From: Sparassis latifolia
Lineage: Eukaryota; Basidiomycota; Agaricomycetes; Polyporales; Sparassidaceae
Direction: 5' to 3'
NCBI GenBank assembly: GCA_018466975.1
Contig: CM031553.1
Location: forward strand, 1,736,001-1,800,000
DNA length: 64,000 nucleotides
The notes beneath the pieces were generated by a model, which worked only from the letters and a program-made list of their open reading frames with translations, was not told the DNA's origin and did no database searches. Below, one piece after another: positions 10,901 to 20,576 of the stretch (position 1 is its first letter; each line of letters opens with the position of its first letter). Made by a program: the position numbers and the translations under genes.

Positions 10901-12417
10901 GGCAGCAGGCGATTGAAAAAGAGATGCAAAACCTTCGTGACCATCACACGTATGATCTCATTGAACCGCCTGAGAATACTAACATTGTCGGTTCAAAATT
11001 CGTCTTCAGGATCAAGCACAATGCAAATGGCGAGATAGAGTCCTACAAGGCCCGTCTCGTCGTGCAAGGCTTCACGCAGGTGCCGGGTGTCGACTTTAAC
11101 GACACGTTCGCACCCGTTGCCAAGCTCGCATCGATCCGGATCATCCTCGCACTCGCCGCACGCCACGACTGTGATGTGCACCAGATGGACGTCAAGGGTG
11201 CATACCTCAATGCTGAACTCGAAGAGGATATTTTCATGAAGCAGCCACCCGGGCAGGCCGAACGCGGGAGGGAGCACTGGGTGTGCCACCTGCGACACGC
11301 AATTTATGGACTCAAGCAGTCGGGCCGCCAGTGGTTCAAGAAGATTTCCGCCGCACTTGACGAGATGGGACTCTCGCGCAGCCTTGTTGATCACTGCATA
11401 TTTTACCTGGATGAAGACAATGACTCCATCACTCTGATCATCGCACTCTCCGTTGACGACACAACGATTGCGGGCACGAACAGTGCAGTACTCTGGTTCA
11501 AGACGGAAATCAGCAAGCACTTTGAGATGACTGACCTCGGTGAGATGCACTGGATCTTGGGCATCGAGGTACGCCGTGATCGAGCCACTCGAACCCTGTC
11601 ACTTTCGCAGCGCGCATACATCGACGGTATTGTGGCACGGTTCAACCTCGAAGATGCCAAGCCGCTCTCCACTCCCCTTGAACCCGGCGCGATCCTCAGC
11701 ATTCGACAATGCCCCTCGACGCCGCGCGAGTTCGAGGACATGCGGAATGTACCGTATCGTGAGGCGATTGGCTCGCTCATGTACGCGGCGCTCGGGACGC
11801 GGCCAGACATCGTGTTCGCGGTAACGGCGCTCTCGCAGTTCATGCAGAACCCGGGACGTGTGCACTGGGAGGCCGCGAAGCGCGTCTTGCGGTACCTGAA
11901 GGGTACGCGCGAGAGGTGGCTTACTTACGGGTGGACGCGCGATGGAGTCGAAGGATTCTCGGACGCGGATTGGGGCTCGTCTGAGCACAGGCATTCTATC
12001 TCGGGGTATGTCTTCCTCATTGACGGCGGTGCAGTCTCGTGGTCCACGAAAAAGCAGCCGGTCATCGCGCTATCAAGCACGGAGGCCGAGTACATCGCGC
12101 TCACGCATGCCGCGAAAGAAGTGATCTGGGTGCGCTACCTTCTTGCTGACATTCTCGACCCGGACATCAATAAATTTGCCCTACGACTCCACACGGACAA
12201 CTGCTCGGCTATCGCGCTCGCGAAGGACAACGCGTACCACGCCCGCACGAAACACATCGACATCCGCTACCACTTCCTGTGTGAGGCCGTCGACTCCGCC
12301 ATCATCATCCTGCTTTACCGTCGCACAGAAGACATGCCCGCCGACCTCTTCACGAAGAGCTTGCCGCGCGTGAAGGTGGAACATCTCGCGTCACTCATGG
12401 GCCTCCATGGCACTTGA
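7963..12417 (+). CDS. copia gag-pol polyprotein
   Basis: 1484 aa, no stop or frameshift. In order: a Gag-like N-terminus (about 15-280) with a Thr/Ala-rich stretch; a CCHC zinc knuckle at 304-317 (CYNCGRKGHFSRDC); an aspartic protease with D-S-G at 385; an integrase with a His/Cys zinc-binding region (HRRMGH...CESC) and catalytic D594, D657 and E693; a reverse transcriptase (FAPVAKLASIRII, MDVKGAYLNAELEE) with the active-site pair at about 1165; and RNase H (SDADWGSS, ALSSTEAEYIAL). The RT box reads SVDD where copia elements usually have YVDD. The single frame without a gag-pol shift is normal for copia. The start is chosen as the first ATG after the LTR, within the primer-binding site. Confidence 0.95.
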   Translation: MSPAAMSLTSESHLSHLNIVPKLAADGSNWITYKERMFTVMGSRGLLRHLQGTARRPPNPPPFPMPSPAQAAMTASTTPATAASTTATTGTGTTTTSATTTPAARQAQSSMTPEEYLKTVEAAEQKLDEYVQKEYAARQQIYGTISDQLLLRVKKLGTAADVWLAVQNEYESKSDMYSGALRTRLQNTKCEEGADVRAHLDTLAKMREELASMGAPISDADFSAHVFASLPETFSPLLQALSTAARIAKTTLSADDLLASILEEHDRWKAHLKPESALSVKADMRLRSRSKSHGRGAKSKDMECYNCGRKGHFSRDCWREGGGKEGQGPKDQSPKKDSSGSKNAKGKPAANTAVGDSTTDHAFTATFDSTALAAKPSEVKVEVYDSGATRHMSPYRDAFVTFKAIGLKPITAADGRKFHATGEGTMRIEIPNGDQSTTVMLEDVLYAPEIAFALISIAQADAAGYSTTFENGECRLYSRRHSRTIGRIPSMNGLYKVEHPKSREVASVAEESKDECALVSLSVMDFHRRMGHIAPAIAERLVCEGRVKGIQLTDKASPDKSCESCIQAKITRQPVPKEREGGRAKELGDWIHSDVWGLAHTETLGGKRYFTSFTDDATRWTDLYLLRVKSGTFSAYKSFKARLRTQDGKAIKALQSDRGGEYLSQAFKDHLEVQGTISRLTIHDTPQHNGLAERINRTLPEHARAMLITAELPKSLWGEALMHAMWLKNWTSTRALDRKTPYEARYGKLPDLHDLHEFGAKVWVCIEDADKLESKARAGRFVGYSDESKGYRVYWPEKHSVSVERNVRFINQLIVADEAQPKGAKETVVLTSLATPSAPAQEPEYEPRTSETQAAPSATSPTASLTPSSDAAAKEPASAKSDSESGTGRSQHARKASAYVKRLNNGSGVMDGRKSQPKYPKGLQPGDLMGATAMTVEDSEDSESEEDEPIFAMPAAFAVHEGQEPRSLEEAMQSPDWPQWQQAIEKEMQNLRDHHTYDLIEPPENTNIVGSKFVFRIKHNANGEIESYKARLVVQGFTQVPGVDFNDTFAPVAKLASIRIILALAARHDCDVHQMDVKGAYLNAELEEDIFMKQPPGQAERGREHWVCHLRHAIYGLKQSGRQWFKKISAALDEMGLSRSLVDHCIFYLDEDNDSITLIIALSVDDTTIAGTNSAVLWFKTEISKHFEMTDLGEMHWILGIEVRRDRATRTLSLSQRAYIDGIVARFNLEDAKPLSTPLEPGAILSIRQCPSTPREFEDMRNVPYREAIGSLMYAALGTRPDIVFAVTALSQFMQNPGRVHWEAAKRVLRYLKGTRERWLTYGWTRDGVEGFSDADWGSSEHRHSISGYVFLIDGGAVSWSTKKQPVIALSSTEAEYIALTHAAKEVIWVRYLLADILDPDINKFALRLHTDNCSAIALAKDNAYHARTKHIDIRYHFLCEAVDSAIIILLYRRTEDMPADLFTKSLPRVKVEHLASLMGLHGT

Positions 12418-12424
12418 GGGGGCA
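12416..12424 (+). promoter_or_regulatory. polypurine tract of copia element
   Basis: GAGGGGGCA immediately before the 3' LTR. The gag-pol stop codon TGA (12415-12417) overlaps it. Confidence 0.75.
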
Positions 12425-12846
12425 TGTTGGTGTTCGTCATGTCCCATGGAAGCCGAGGAAGACGAGACAGGGCGCGTGCGTGGACACACGCGCAGTGATC
12501 GAAGGGAGTACGAGAGAGGAAATGGACCTACTGAATATATACATACACGTTCGCTGTCCCATTCACGTTCGAAACAATTCCGCTCTTTTAGTTTACCGAA
12601 ACCGATGCCGTAGCTACCTTATAACCTAGAGTATGAGTACGCACTCCCCTCAGTGTCCGAACGCTAGACGATGGAGCACTGAGGTGAGCTTACCTACTTA
12701 TCCGCATACCCGAGTAGCTTACTGATGCGACGAAGACTCTCATTTATTTACTTAGGTATGCAATACACTTAGTGTCCGAACGCTAGACGACGGAGCACTG
12801 AGACTCTCATTCATTTACTTAGCTCCGTCGCTCGTGACCTCTAACA
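12425..12846 (+). repeat. 3' LTR of copia element
   Basis: 422 bp, the same as the 5' LTR except for about five substitutions, followed by the target-site copy GGTCC. Confidence 0.93.
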
Positions 12847-13029
12847 GGTCCTACGACGTTTGAAGTTGTACTTTCAACCCCCTCTTGCTGGATACCACAG
12901 AGCAGGATTATGCGTGCAGTAACCGCGCCGCGCGGGCCGTCAGCATCAGCCACAGACGCGTCCCTCCTTCGCTCCGCAAAGCACTGCGATTAGCATTTGC
13001 AGCAGCAGCTCGCCTTCTCGCCGGACGCG

Positions 13030-13560
13030 AAATTCCACCCTTTTCGTACGTGTGCCACTCTCGTCCTCTGCTGTGGCCTCGCCGTTCGCACGAATCGGAA
13101 GATGATGGCTTTCCGGACTATATCCCCACACCTGAAACTTGAAGGGACGTCCCTCGCGTCGAAGATGAGGTCGGGCCGGTGAGTCGCCGCCTTTCCTTTC
13201 TTTTTCTACTCGCACCTGTACGAGCGGGCTTGACCCGCGTTTGCAGTTGGAACGCTCGGCTTTGCATTTCTGGAAGAGACACTGCCTCGCATCAGACGAG
13301 AAGGTGGTGAGGTGGTGAGTCACCCACCTTCCTTTATTTTTATTTTTTATTTTTACCTGCACCTCCAACCCACTTCCCCAGTGGGCACGCTCGCCGATTC
13401 CGGACTCGATGGACCCGAGCAGTATGAGCGCGCCACGCATATGGGCGAGGACAGCCTCTAGCCCTCCCCCTGCTCTCCGCCGGTGCCAGCCTCGGCGTGC
13501 GCTCCAAACGGGGTGGTGAGCGGCTCCGAGGCAGTGCGGGCGTGCCGTCGAGGCTGAAGT
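13030..13560 (+). pseudogene. scattered remnants of a long-type WD40 gene 5' region
   Basis: Short blocks match the 505-aa WD40 gene: CTGGAAGAGACACTGCCTCG (13268) against the stretch at 385; ATTCCGGACTCGATGGACCC (13396) against the stretch at 500; GTGGTGAGCGGCTCCGAGGC (13512) against the first WD repeat. Intron-like stretches remain (gtgagtcgcc...tttgcag and gtgagtcacc...ttccccag), the second at the position of the candidate 51-bp intron of the intact gene. No continuous frame survives. Confidence 0.6.
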
Positions 13561-13754
13561 GGGGTAGACGCATGCGGGGTGGGAGGGTTGATATATGTGA
13601 GGTGAGGCGGCGCCGAGTGTCGTCTGTGCCTGCTTCGCCGCACTTGATACCCCGACGGAGCCAGAGCAGGATCGTGCATATATATGGACACGAGAAGACG
13701 TCGCAATTCACGATTTCGTTTTCGCTTTCACTTTCACTTTCGATACCGAATCCG

Positions 13755-14415
13755 CACATCGAGTCCCAAGCAAGGCGGGCCGCCGGGACGCGCTTGTGGC
13801 TGAGGAAGGTGCCGTATCTTCCTTCGTTACAAACCGTTGTAGTGGGCGCTACTGTGGGCAAGGATGGAGAACCGCCACGCTCCACTTAAAGCCCAGGAAT
13901 ATATCTTGTGCAGTGGCAGTCCACTTTAAGTTTTGCTGAGTTTCTGACAAGTTCCGATGATACAATAAATCCGCGGCAGAGTCCTTTTTGAGGTCTGTTA
14001 TCAGCCAGGGATGCGGCATGCCCGTGCCACCCTTGTGTCATTTCCTCGAACTTACTGCGGAGGAAACAGTGGCGTGGTATCAACAGAAATACCGACGCGG
14101 GTGCTTGCTGGTGGAAGCTGGCGGGTGCGGTGTGCCTGTGTTTCTCAGCTTCTCCACGATACCGCCAGGAGGCTGAGGCCCAAGCAGCAAAATGTGAATG
14201 CTACCAAGTTGTGTACCTCCGCATAAGTATCGCACATGGCGAACTCACGCAGCACACGTGTTTACAGTTGCACATGCACGCTCCGGTCGTAGTTTCCTTA
14301 CTTGTGAGGCTTCGGAACTTGTCCAAACGTTTGTCGCATTTTTGCGCTATACACGCATCGCTGTGGACAACCTGACGGGTTGATGAGACGTGCCGGGATG
14401 CAGATGCACAAGACC
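13755..14415 (-). repeat. dispersed repeat, copy B (inverted relative to 2475-3170)
   Basis: Reverse-complement match to copy A at 2475-3170, ending near GGGATGCAGATGCACAAG (14395). Beyond its left edge, 13683-13755 (GGACACGAG...TTCGCTTTC...GATACCG) resembles 19645-19700, so several dispersed fragments meet here. Confidence 0.75.
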
Positions 14416-15642
14416 TGCTCGAGTGCTTCACAATCAACCTGTGTCGAACGATCAAGCATACAGTGGGCAAGGACGGGTTAGTGTTTACATACTTCGTGCA
14501 ACCTGCACAGGCACATGGATCAGCCTCTCGACAAGGAAGACAGTCAGCACAGGGCATCACTCGGGACAGCGATCCCCTGCCAGCGACAGTCATTATCGCA
14601 CCGTAACTAACTACTAGCCGCTGTTTCTCGCGTTGAAAAAGCATTTCCAGTCAAGAACAGCCACAACAACACGAATTGAGCCCTCAGAAATCGTACACCA
14701 CTATAGTATCAGTAGAACAAACTAGACTGGGTAAACCAGATCGCAAATGGACTAACACCGTATATGCAGCGAGAGACACGACCACCGTCCTTAATCCTGT
14801 CCTCTCGGCCAAAGTATAATTGTGCGGTGTCAATCAGGCAATTTAGCACAAAGTGCGAAAAAGCAAAAAAAATGTTGAAGTGACGAAGGAGTTGTCATGA
14901 TGTGTGCATGTGATGGATATAATAGCGAGAAGGCTTGAAAAGCGCAGCGATAATATGTCTGTCACGACATGCTCTCGATGCCAAACTGCAGCAGATTGCA
15001 TACCAGTGGGATAAAGGGTTTCAGGCGATGATGCAGCCGCCATCATTAGGACCGGTGCCGGTGTCAAAATCTACCAGAGCTGTGGTGGAATCTGCGTTCT
15101 CGGCGGGAATGGGAGCAGCGATAGTGAAGAGCGCGTCCATTTCCACTGAGCGTGGATATGAGAGAGGCAAGGTAAATATTAAATCTCGACGAGTGGAAGG
15201 GCTGGACACGGAGGGCGTACTATCGAATCTTGGGCGTGTCCGAGTCCGTATTTATGTGTCCGTATATTCGTTTTTTGATAGCTTTCGCGGGATCCCTGAG
15301 CACTGCGAACAATAACGGATGGACGGACTCTGTTTGGGAGCCATTCGCAGCCTTGAGTCCAATCCGCGACCACTCGAGTCAACGGTGCGATGTCGTTGGA
15401 GACGTCTCGTCGCCGTCTTATTGTACGCACGATCGCTGTCAATCCGACGCACTTCTGGGTCGACCCGGATCCATCGGGCTGGCACAAGTACATACTGGAT
15501 GAGTTCATTCAGAAAAGGCTGGAGTACAGTGGCGAGCACACGTGCTGCAGTCCCATCCATTCGCCTCATGGCTTTATGCGCCACCTCGTAAATCGGAAGA
15601 AGCCATGGGCACGGGCAGAACGGACACACGCACTTGGTTTGT
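14416..15642. other. intergenic, no recognised gene
   Basis: Several frames of 60-125 codons occur on both strands, but none shows a domain or clear exon structure. The gypsy element inserted at the right edge. Confidence 0.4.
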
Positions 15643-15932
15643 TGTTGGACTTGGATATTTGCCAGTATTTACTCCGACCCGATATGTATGTTAATCTTCT
15701 GTATTTGTACGATACGAGTCTCGACGTCATTACTCCACAGCGGTTCGTCCACATATGTAGTTATGAATTCATAGTGACGATAGCCAAGCACTTAATGCGA
15801 GGCTCCACCAGACTCCACCGATGTACATAAAAGAGCGCGAGGAATGCGCTGAAGAGGGCAGTGTGTACTTCCCCCCGAAATATTATTAGGTCTCGCCGCT
15901 TTCCGAGACTCCGATAGTAAGCGAAATCTTCA
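15643..15932 (+). repeat. 5' LTR of gypsy element
   Basis: 290 bp, with a TATA-like ACATAAAAGAG near 15826. Confidence 0.88.
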
Positions 15933-15947
15933 TTTGCGCAAATGAAG
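15928..15947. repeat. 20-bp perfect palindrome across the LTR/internal junction
   Basis: CTTCATTTGCGCAAATGAAG is its own reverse complement. It begins in the last five bases of the 5' LTR and runs 15 bases into the interior, where a primer-binding site is expected. Confidence 0.8.
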
Positions 15948-16102
15948 GGTCATTGATTCCTTCATTCCGACACGCTTACCCTGTTGCCGACTTCAACAGC
16001 TGTCTATTGGTTTTGCCTCTATTCTACATCATTCTATAGTCTTTGTTCTATCTGGGTTTTAATCAACGTACGTCCTCATCCCTTCATTGATTATTTAGCG
16101 CT

Positions 16103-17426
16103 ATGGCCGACCTTCATCCGTTACTCGCAGCGCTTGCTGCCGCAGTCTCGCCTGAGAGTTTTCAAGCCTTGCAGCTGATTTTGGACGTGCTTGACCAAAG
16201 GATTTCACAGGTATCTGCAGAAGCGGCCGCAGCACAGGCAAGTACTGTGAGTGCTGCTCAGATGCAGAACGTCTTACAGAACACTCTGTCTACAGCGCAG
16301 ATAACTGTGCAGGCACCTCCACAGAGCTCGGCCGCCTCTACGATGACTGCTATGCGACCGCGAGTATCAAGGCCGACCTCCTGCTTTTCTGAGGATGCGA
16401 TTCAGACGACGTGAATGCCTGGATCTCGATTATCGAAGATTACCTTACAGCCCAGCACGTTTCAGCGGTTGACTGGGTCACGCAAATATCGATCTTACTT
16501 CGTGACGATGCGATGTGCAGCTACATCGCACAAAAAAAGGAGATGAAGGAGCAAGGGAAAGTGTTGGACTGGGACGGAATGAAGCGATGGCTCAAAGGCA
16601 AGTATGATTCGCCGCTCCGAATTGAAAGCCTCCGTAATGAGCTTCACACGATAACGTATAAAGGAAATCTTGCACGTTACAGCGAGAACTTTAGAACGTA
16701 TGAGTCCCAGATTCCTGCTCAGGAAATGACTTTTGGTGATCGGCTTTCCCATTTCTTAGCCATCTCCTCCCGATATCGCTAGGATCTCCGTCGCGAGAAG
16801 CCAACCAAGCCGGAGGAGATGTATCATGCCGCCCGCGAACTCGACCGACTTTCGAATCTATATCGCGGCACGCAGAATCATGGCTCCTCACTAACTAAAA
16901 AGGCCAAGAACTTCTTTCGCAAAAGCCCGCAGCGTTCTCCTGCCATCCCTGAATCATTCACACCACCTGTCTCGATATCGACACCGCCCGTGGCAAGCAC
17001 TGGGCCAGTGCCGATGGATCTCGATGTGATGCAGCCTATGTCGAGGAATAGTAGCAGGGCCAGGACCGATTCCCGGGTACGTTGTTTCAACTGTAATGGG
17101 TTTGGTCACTTCGCTCGCAATTGTCGCTTACCAAGAAAGCCTCGACAGTTGCAACCTTCGCACTCTCGTCCATGCCAAGATTTACATGCCTTCGAGAATG
17201 CTCCGCTGTTCAAAGATGTTCTGCCGGAGTCGACAGACATCGAGGATCAGCTCGGTTGTCCGGAACTGCACAATCTTGTACTTACTGATGGTGGTCATAC
17301 AAAATTACCGTCTTATGGTGTCAAACTAGGTGATTGGGATTGCCGTAAATGGCATGAAACGGATGCTATCCTCGACACGGGAGCAGCGTGCTCTTATATC
17401 AAGCTTGAACTCGAAAGAATCTCGGC
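16103..17426 (+). pseudogene. gypsy gag and protease, disrupted
   Basis: Gag starts MADLHPLLAALAAAVS. One extra base near 16390-16395 shifts the frame before GCDSDDVNAWISIIEDYL. A TAG at 16780-16782 stops the next segment, after which the same frame continues through a CCHC zinc knuckle (CFNCNGFGHFARNC, about 17081) and a protease motif (ILDTGAACSYI, about 17368). The sequence is then cut at about 17415-17430 and joined to the C-terminus of RNase H. Confidence 0.85.
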
Positions 17427-18905
17427 CGTCGTTTACAGCGCTTTGCCGACAATATTGCCCATTTTGACGTGAAGATTGTCTATCGTCCAGGGAAGCATCA
17501 GCTCGCCGCTGATGCATTATCACGACGTGACGGTGAAGACATACCAGATTCCGATACATTGGGCCCGCTCTTTGCTCATCCTATGGCTGTGGCGCCAGCA
17601 CCTACGCTTCCACACACGAATAGTGCAGATTTGATTTTTGGTTCCGAAGAATGGTTGTATCGCAACAACCAAGCCGAACCAGCACCCGAATCGTCTCGAG
17701 AACAGACAGAAGAACCTAGGTCAGTGTACCAGACACTGAAAAAATGGTATGATAGCTTACGCGCGAAAGCCGATAGTGGTGACTCTAGTCCTGACCAGCG
17801 CGGCTTCTTCATGCATGGCGATGTGATGTATCGCCTTCTCGATAATAAGGTCTTGGTGGTTCCTATGAATTTCGAGCAATCGGAGATGTTAGTACGGAAC
17901 GTTCATCAGGATCTTGGTCACCTTGGTTTCCGGCCGGTTGTTGAAGCCATCAAGGACCGTGCCTGGCTGCCCGATCTTTCGGAGGTTGTCGATTTCGTTA
18001 TTCGCACCTGTGATCATTGTCAATTCTCGTGCAGTGGCCCTGTCCCGACTCAACCTTTGCATCCTCTTCCACGCGTTGGAGCTTGGAGCCATTGGGCTCT
18101 TGATTTCGTCGGTCCCCTCCCGCGCACAGCCGCCGGTAATGCATATTTATTGACCGCAATGGACCACGGCACTGGTTGGACCTACACAGATCCACTCCCG
18201 CAACGCTCGAAGGAAGCTGTTGTTTCGATGCTGAAGAAAATTATTACTGCGCATGGGAAACCTTTGAGTATCCTGACCGATAACGGTGAAGAATTTATAT
18301 CCTACTTGGTTCAAAATTTCCTCCGCCGTCTTTCGGTCAATCACCTTCGCACGATGCCCTACCACCCGCAAATGAATGGTCGCCTTGAGCGTTTCAATTA
18401 CGAGCTGGAAGAGATGTTAATGCGCTATTGTGCCCCAAATTCGCAAGGTAATTGGGATACTTACGTTGACGATGCCTTGCTGGCGCACCGCGCACATATC
18501 AATCGCCGCTCGGGGACCTCCGCATTTTATTTGACTTACGGGTGCACGCCTCGTCTGCCTCACGATCTCGTTGCTGACACTATTCAAGTGCCTCCTACCG
18601 ATGAGGAGATTGGTCAGCTACAGAACGAACGACTTGAACATATCCAGGACTTGGAGCGCCTCCGCGAAGAAGCTAATGAACGTGCTAGGCACTGCCTTGA
18701 AGAACAGGCCGAACGCCGCGAAAGTTCCTATCGCGAGCGTGCTTTGGGAATTGGAGATCTTGTTCTTCGAAGGTCAGAACCTGATTCGAAAATCCACCCG
18801 CGCTGGGATGGACCGTTCATTATCCGAGATGTCACTGATAAAAACACGTATCAGCTTAGCACCCGCAACGGATATATCCTCCGTCGACTCTACAATGGAG
18901 AGTGA
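17427..18905 (+). CDS. gypsy RNase H end plus integrase
   Basis: The open frame begins at the deletion joint with the last part of RNase H (VYRPGKHQLAADALSRR). It continues into an integrase: a zinc-binding His-His-Cys-Cys region (NVHQDLGH...CDHC), then a core with the acidic triad in WALDFVGPL, LTDNGEEF and MNGRLERFN. The C-terminus (GIGDLVLRRSEP...HPRWDGPF) is typical of gypsy integrases. There is no start codon of its own; it would have been made from a polyprotein. The integrase looks intact, unlike gag and the missing RT. Confidence 0.85.
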   Translation, partial: RRLQRFADNIAHFDVKIVYRPGKHQLAADALSRRDGEDIPDSDTLGPLFAHPMAVAPAPTLPHTNSADLIFGSEEWLYRNNQAEPAPESSREQTEEPRSVYQTLKKWYDSLRAKADSGDSSPDQRGFFMHGDVMYRLLDNKVLVVPMNFEQSEMLVRNVHQDLGHLGFRPVVEAIKDRAWLPDLSEVVDFVIRTCDHCQFSCSGPVPTQPLHPLPRVGAWSHWALDFVGPLPRTAAGNAYLLTAMDHGTGWTYTDPLPQRSKEAVVSMLKKIITAHGKPLSILTDNGEEFISYLVQNFLRRLSVNHLRTMPYHPQMNGRLERFNYELEEMLMRYCAPNSQGNWDTYVDDALLAHRAHINRRSGTSAFYLTYGCTPRLPHDLVADTIQVPPTDEEIGQLQNERLEHIQDLERLREEANERARHCLEEQAERRESSYRERALGIGDLVLRRSEPDSKIHPRWDGPFIIRDVTDKNTYQLSTRNGYILRRLYNGE

Positions 18906-19208
18906 TTGAAACGGTACTTACCTTCAAAACTTGATCCCGAGCCGCCGTTATGGTATGCGAGTGCAGATTTACAGCGAAAGGATGCTGAAGCGAGACGAAA
19001 AGCTGACCTTGCGAGACGTCGAGGACAGCACTGAACGTATGTTTGTCATTGTTTGTTTCACGCGCTTATTTTTGCTGGAGGCTCCAGAAAAACGATGTCT
19101 CTTGTACCGGTAATTATTTTGTCTTCTTTTATCGCTGAGATGCTCTTGTGTACGATAGTTAGTTGATGTTCCTTCTTTCGAGGACGAAAGATCTTAACGA
19201 GGGGGTAA

Positions 19209-19498
19209 TGTTGGACTTGGATATTTGCCAGTATTTACTCCGACCCGATATGTATGTTAATCTTCTGTATTTGTACGATACGAGTCTCGACGTCATTACT
19301 CCACAGCAGTTCGTCCACATATGTAGTTATGAATTCATAGTGACGATAGCCAAGCACTTAATGCGAGGCTCCACCAGACTCCACCGATGTACATAAAAGA
19401 GCGCGAGGAATGCGCTGAAGAGGGCAGTGTGTACTTCCCCCCGAAATATTATTAGGTCTCGCCGCTTTCCGAGACTCCGATAGTAAGCGAAATCTTCA
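19209..19498 (+). repeat. 3' LTR of gypsy element
   Basis: 290 bp, one base different from the 5' LTR. Confidence 0.88.
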
Positions 19499-20576
19499 TT
19501 GTCGAGACGCATCTTGTGCACGTCACGACGGTGCGGCGAACGGCCTTCCCGGACCGGAATGGCGACGCTCATATATATGACGACGAGGTGGAGGGACACT
19601 GCGGGACGGGACGGACGGACCGCTGTAGATTATGTTCTTCTGTATGTGGACACGAGATTCACGATTTCGCTTTCGCTTTCGATACCGTACCCGCACGTCG
19701 AGCCACCGTACAGCCACCGACGCGTCGCATCGCGGAGTGGGGCCGACGGGGCGCGTATAGGCCGAGCGAGGACTGGCTGCGGCTGGCACGGCATACGGTC
19801 CGCCGCGTCCCCCGCTCGGAGCTTGCAAATCGTCCACGACGGGGATGTTAATATGCGAACGACCGCTGGACGTGTGTACAGCGGGCCTCGCCCCTAGGCC
19901 TGATCAAGCGGGCAGGATGTGATATCTCTACCCTTCCCGGCCCCCTCACGTCCTCGTCCTCGTCCTCGTCGAAGGGCGACGGGTGACGATGCGGGCTGCG
20001 CGGGGGGGCTGCGCATATGTCCGAGCCCGAGTCGGAGCGGGACCGCGAGCGGGCCTCGCGATGTTCGTGTTCACGAGTTCGAGTTCGGCGGGCGCACGTC
20101 GTCTGGCCAGTGCCCGCGACGGGAATCCTCGCTCGCGCGCGCCAGCTCCAAGCAAGCAAGCAAGAACATCCTAGCGGTATAGTAGTACCCTATAGCAAGT
20201 GCGTCTCCCCCTTCCTTCCTTCCTCCTCCCCTCTCCTCTCCTCTCCTCCACATCCCCACCCCACCACACCACAACCGCATTCCACACCGAACCGCCAAGC
20301 AAACCAGCCACACGGGACGGGGCGCGATGTATAGCGGTCAGTACTGTGCATTTAATATATATATAGCCGGATCCGGATGTGAGCCGAAAACGTGGGATGG
20401 GATGGGATGGGATGTAGCCGAGACCGTGTAAGATAACCCGTACGTGCGTACTCATATCACTCATATACTCGTACGCGAGTCCGTCCGTGCGCGCGATCCA
20501 CAAGAAAAAAAAAAACCAACAAAGGCTCAACAGCTCCACAACAACAGCTCGAAAAAAGCACGCGGGCGGGGCGGGG
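19499..20576. other. GC-rich intergenic and 3' flank of the Rho gene
   Basis: Frames here look like products of high GC content. It holds a GGGAT repeat (20392-20412), TATATATA at 20355, a CCTT/CTCT run (20210-20250) and a stretch (19645-19700) shared with 13683-13755. No gene supported. Confidence 0.45.

Larger units (their letters stand above)
7537..12846 (+). mobile_element. complete Ty1/copia LTR retrotransposon
   Basis: Two 422-bp LTRs (7537-7958 and 12425-12846) flank a single intact gag-pol frame. The element is bounded by a perfect 5-bp target duplication, GGTCC, at 7532-7536 and 12847-12851. LTRs begin TGTTGG and end CTAACA. By eye they differ at five positions (about 98.8% identical), which suggests recent insertion. 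The order protease, integrase, reverse transcriptase, RNase H identifies the copia (Pseudoviridae) lineage. It separates the WD40 cluster from its remnants at 13.0-13.6 kb. Confidence 0.95.
15643..19498 (+). mobile_element. Ty3/gypsy retrotransposon with internal deletion
   Basis: Two 290-bp LTRs (15643-15932 and 19209-19498; TGTTGG...CTTCA) differ at one base by eye (G at 15740, A at 19306). A 4-bp duplication, TTGT, flanks the element. The interior is only about 3.3 kb: gag, zinc knuckle and protease are followed directly by the end of RNase H and the integrase. Reverse transcriptase is absent, so the copy cannot move by itself, yet its LTRs say it arrived very recently. Confidence 0.88.

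Noticed and set aside
15390..15830. 146-codon frame running into the gypsy LTR as a possible disrupted gene
   Set aside because: Joining the flanks across the element does not give a convincing protein, and part of the frame is LTR sequence.
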